From positions 1-8,143 of the forward strand of contig JAQGMQ010000956.1 of NCBI GenBank assembly GCA_028292305.1: a stretch of DNA of 8,143 nt, written 5' to 3'. A model generated the notes under the pieces. It ran no database searches and had not been told where the DNA came from. It was given only the letters and a program-made list of their open reading frames with translations. The translations under genes were made by a program, and so were the position numbers. Source of the DNA: Rhodoferax sp. (lineage in GTDB: Bacteria > Pseudomonadota > Gammaproteobacteria > Burkholderiales > Burkholderiaceae_C). Of the stretch, positions 6,064-8,143 are shown piece by piece (position 1 is the stretch's first letter; each line of letters begins with the position of its first letter).

Positions 6064-7197
6064 TCAATTATCGCTTTCCTGTAATTGGTCTCTCAGAGCG
6101 GTTAAATATTCTACGCCCCATTTTTGGCATGGTTCCAGGTGATTACCTTCGGCCCATTCATTCCAGGCGTTAATAAAAACAAAGCTTTCATCTACACTGT
6201 AGGGTTTAAAATCTATAAGAATGCTCTTTAACCATTGTTTAAACTTCGCAGGGGTTGAATTGGTATAGATTAAGGTTGGATTATTTTTTCTTCGGGCTGA
6301 ATTGTCCCACCCGGGCACTAATGCCGGAAATATTTTAAAATTGTAACTATTTAAAGAACGAAGACCACTGTACGCATACTTATAATCAAGTATATTATAC
6401 TTTATAAGTGGATCTGTAATTTTTTTTAATTTCAATTTACGCAACACCTTGTCAATTAGGCTGGTTGCATACAATTTCTGACGCTTTTTAATCACTTCAG
6501 AGAACACATTGTTTGCACGCCTTATACCAAAAGGTTCAAAGTCAATTACAGCGTCAAAACCATCACATAATTTGTTCTCATTATTATAAGAAAATTCCAT
6601 ATGGCACAAATACAAATCAAAGCCATGCTTCGCGGCTATTGCACGCCATATTGATGCTGTTTTTGAGGGATCAGGTAATAGGAATGTTTTATAGATAACA
6701 ACAACAGGTTTATTATTCACCCTTATATATCTTGGATCTTTTAAAAACTGAATAAGATAGGTAATATGTTCTTCATCATCCTTATCGCCATATTCCTGCT
6801 TCATTAAAATTTCCTGGTCAAGCCCATCCCACCTTCTCGTCCAATTTTCATTGGCCCAGCAAAGCATAAATGGCATGTTTACTTTTTCATTATTAAGCAT
6901 TTGATGCAATGGCTTTTCTAACAAAAGTTTGCCGTTAAACCAGTAATGATAATAGCAAAATCCATAAATGCCATATTGTTTAGCCAAATTGGCTTGTGCT
7001 ATCATGGTTTCTTGCAAACGTAGATCATAAAAACCCAAATCGGCTGGCAGGTGTGGCTGATAATGGCCTTCAAAAAGTGGTTTTGCCTTAACAACATTAC
7101 TCCATTCGGTAAAACCTTCTCCCCACCACTTATTATTTTCGGGGATAGGATGGTACTGCGGAAGATATATTGCAATGGGTTTTATTTGGGTTGTCAT
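6064..7197 (-). CDS. wbsX: WbsX-type GH99-like protein
   Basis: A 377-residue standalone WbsX-like protein (GH99-like fold), common in O-antigen and exopolysaccharide loci and often labelled a glycosyltransferase. Signatures run through the whole length: IAIYLPQYHPIPEN (8-21), WWGEGFTEWSNV (24-35), GHYQPHLPADLGFYDLR (44-60), YGFCYYHYWFNGK (78-90), LCWANENWTRRWDG (112-125), DPRYIRVNNKPVVVIY (154-169), PALVPGWDNSARR (291-303) and INAWNEWAEGNHLEP (342-356). In the last, Glu347 and Glu350 have the same spacing as the catalytic glutamates of GH99 endo-mannosidases, so the active site appears intact. There is no signal peptide, which places it in the cytoplasm and favours a biosynthetic role, although no reaction has been settled for the group to my knowledge. 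It lies 10 bp after the GT2 gene and 3 bp before the GT8-like gene. The ATG at 7197 fits the family; no Shine-Dalgarno is visible. The gene symbol refers to family resemblance only. Confidence 0.92.
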   Translation of the reverse strand: MTTQIKPIAIYLPQYHPIPENNKWWGEGFTEWSNVVKAKPLFEGHYQPHLPADLGFYDLRLQETMIAQANLAKQYGIYGFCYYHYWFNGKLLLEKPLHQMLNNEKVNMPFMLCWANENWTRRWDGLDQEILMKQEYGDKDDEEHITYLIQFLKDPRYIRVNNKPVVVIYKTFLLPDPSKTASIWRAIAAKHGFDLYLCHMEFSYNNENKLCDGFDAVIDFEPFGIRRANNVFSEVIKKRQKLYATSLIDKVLRKLKLKKITDPLIKYNILDYKYAYSGLRSLNSYNFKIFPALVPGWDNSARRKNNPTLIYTNSTPAKFKQWLKSILIDFKPYSVDESFVFINAWNEWAEGNHLEPCQKWGVEYLTALRDQLQESDN

Positions 7198-7207
7198 TAA
7201 TTTACAG

Positions 7208-8041
7208 CTAAAGTAATTTTTTTCTTAATTTGTGGTAGTATCCTGCCAATATAAACCATGCTCCCCCAAAGAGTTTACCCTTCTTTAGCTTTTGCTTGCC
7301 AAAGTTTACCATAAAAAATGAAAATGGCTCCATATATTTTGCTAACAACCGCCCTGCATAATATTGCAGAATATTAATATTAAAATCAGAATTAAACCGG
7401 TCGTCAATATTATGTGTGCTTATGCCACCCGCATTAAACCTGGCAATAATTAAATTAACATAGTGGAACTTATATTTAGATGCCAATTTCAGATTTAAAT
7501 CATAATCTGCACATATCTTATATGCGGTGTTGTAATTTCCGGCATTACCAAAAACATCCCGATTATAAAAAATGGCTTGATGATGAATGTTCTTTTTGAA
7601 AAGCTTCGGAATGCCAAACTCGCCATCATATACTTCCCCTTTATTGGCCCAACCGCTATCACCGTCCATCAGTACGTTGCCATAAACAACCAATTGCCTG
7701 GTATTCTGTAATTGCTTATTTATATTCTTTAAAACATCATTATCATATAAAATATCATCGCTGCCTATGAAATAAAGCCATGTTTCTTTTGCAAGGATTA
7801 TTCCTTTATTCATTGCATCATACAGACTCTTATCGGGTTGTGAAATAATTTTTATAAACGGATAAAGAATGGCATATTGTTTAACAATAGATAATGTATT
7901 ATCTGTTGATACATTATCTATTATAAGAACTTCAGAAGGTTTATTATTTTGGTTTACAATACTTTTAAGGCATTCAGTAATTGTACTTTCTGAATTATAG
8001 GTTGGAATAATAATTGACAAACTGAGTTTACTTTCTGCCAC
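7208..8041 (-). CDS. GT2 family glycosyltransferase with GTG start, 277 aa
   Basis: An inverting GT-A fold glycosyltransferase, probably adding one sugar to the repeat unit at the cytoplasmic face. LSIIIPTYNSEST (8-20) is the classic GT2 opening, with EVLIIDNVSTDNT (37-49) for nucleotide binding. SLYDAMNKGI (72-81) and YFIGSDDILY (90-99) supply the conserved helix and the Asp95-Asp96 metal motif. NIHHQAIFYNRDVF (151-164) and KICADYDLNLKL (175-186) are the acceptor-side motifs; Asp179 or Asp181 is the likely catalytic base. The C-terminus is basic with a hydrophobic patch (LFGGAWFILAGYY, 257-269) that may sit on the membrane. The start is GTG (8039-8041): no in-frame ATG lies between it and the stop at 8066-8068, and an AGGGA precedes it at a suitable distance. 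It follows the partial upstream gene by 24 bp. The motif order resembles GT2 enzymes such as WcaE/AmsE, but the sugar is unknown. Confidence 0.92.
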   Translation of the reverse strand: MAESKLSLSIIIPTYNSESTITECLKSIVNQNNKPSEVLIIDNVSTDNTLSIVKQYAILYPFIKIISQPDKSLYDAMNKGIILAKETWLYFIGSDDILYDNDVLKNINKQLQNTRQLVVYGNVLMDGDSGWANKGEVYDGEFGIPKLFKKNIHHQAIFYNRDVFGNAGNYNTAYKICADYDLNLKLASKYKFHYVNLIIARFNAGGISTHNIDDRFNSDFNINILQYYAGRLLAKYMEPFSFFMVNFGKQKLKKGKLFGGAWFILAGYYHKLRKKLL

Positions 8042-8047
8042 TTGATT

Positions 8048-8052
8048 TCCCT
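8048..8052 (-). promoter_or_regulatory. Shine-Dalgarno supporting the GTG start of the GT2 gene
   Basis: AGGGA on the minus strand is followed by six bases (AATCAA) and then GTG at 8041. The spacing is right for initiation and supports GTG as the true start, since no in-frame ATG is available between the upstream stop and the conserved first strand. Confidence 0.5.
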
Positions 8053-8065
8053 GTTGAATGTATTG

Positions 8066-8143
8066 TTATAAATTATTTATGAAGATAGCATCTCCCTGAA
8101 GGATTTCGCCGGTAACAGGCGAAAGTAATTGTTCAAAATTGCC
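8066..8143 (-). CDS. 3' end of an upstream gene, 25 codons visible, unidentified
   Basis: On the minus strand the frame entering from the right edge is open for 25 codons, ending FEQLLSPVTGEILQGDAIF plus INNL, with TAA at 8066-8068. It lies 24 bp before the GTG of the GT2 gene and in the same direction, as expected for the preceding operon gene. A second frame is also open here (to a stop at 8077-8079), so the choice is not certain; codon choice and spacing favour the one reported. I do not recognise the protein from so short a tail. Confidence 0.45.
   Translation of the reverse strand, partial: GNFEQLLSPVTGEILQGDAIFINNL
8104..8124. repeat. 7-bp inverted repeat with 7-base loop
   Basis: TTTCGCC (8104-8110) and GGCGAAA (8118-8124) are perfect reverse complements around a 7-base loop. 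The element lies within the tail of the upstream gene, about 60 bases before the GT2 start. No T tract follows on the minus strand, so it is not a standard terminator; an mRNA stem affecting decay or coupling, or chance, are both possible. Confidence 0.35.

Noticed and set aside
6513..6698. Plus-strand 61-residue reading frame
   Set aside because: Antisense to the WbsX gene, which is supported by motifs over its full length.
1..8143. Mobile elements, CRISPR arrays, tRNA or other RNA genes
   Set aside because: I saw no transposase-like protein, long direct or terminal inverted repeats, spaced repeat units or tRNA-like cloverleaf sequence.

Overview
The window reads as part of a surface-polysaccharide (exopolysaccharide, capsule or O-antigen type) biosynthesis locus from a Bacteroidota bacterium. 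A Sphingobacteriaceae-like host (Pedobacter/Mucilaginibacter type) is my best guess. The basis is low-to-moderate GC, very tight gene packing, few Shine-Dalgarno sequences, and families common in such loci (WbsX-type GH99-like protein, DUF5672, GT4). The genus is inference; no taxonomic marker is present.

Layout, in the direction of transcription (minus strand, right to left): the 3' end of an unidentified gene (8143-8066), a GT2 glycosyltransferase (8041-7208), a WbsX/GH99-like protein (7197-6064), a GT8-like glycosyltransferase (6060-5080), a DUF5672 protein (5070-4237), two GT4-like GT-B glycosyltransferases (4218-3049 and 3038-1926) and a hexapeptide-repeat acyltransferase (1921-1388). 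Gaps between these genes are only 3 to 24 bp, so they are very probably one operon. A plus-strand 60-residue CxxC...CxxC protein (1204-1386) then meets the operon tail-to-tail with one base between stop codons. After a 231-bp AT-rich divergent intergenic region (973-1203) lies another minus-strand GT4-like glycosyltransferase that runs off the left edge (972-1).

Together the genes look like the sugar-assembly part of a polysaccharide pathway: five or six probable sugar transferases building a repeat unit, one O-acyltransferase decorating it, and a GH99-like protein whose role as transferase or hydrolase is open. No initiating glycosyltransferase, flippase, polymerase, export gene or nucleotide-sugar synthesis gene is in the window, so the locus must continue outside it.

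I see no RNA genes, insertion sequences, CRISPR arrays or origins. The most noteworthy points are the small opposite-strand zinc-ribbon-like gene with two T8 tracts, two non-ATG starts (TTG and GTG), a GT4 lacking the usual glutamate in its donor-site motif, a GH99-like protein that keeps the glutamate pair inside a biosynthetic operon, and a base-composition change along the operon. I found no clear evidence of a wholly new system.
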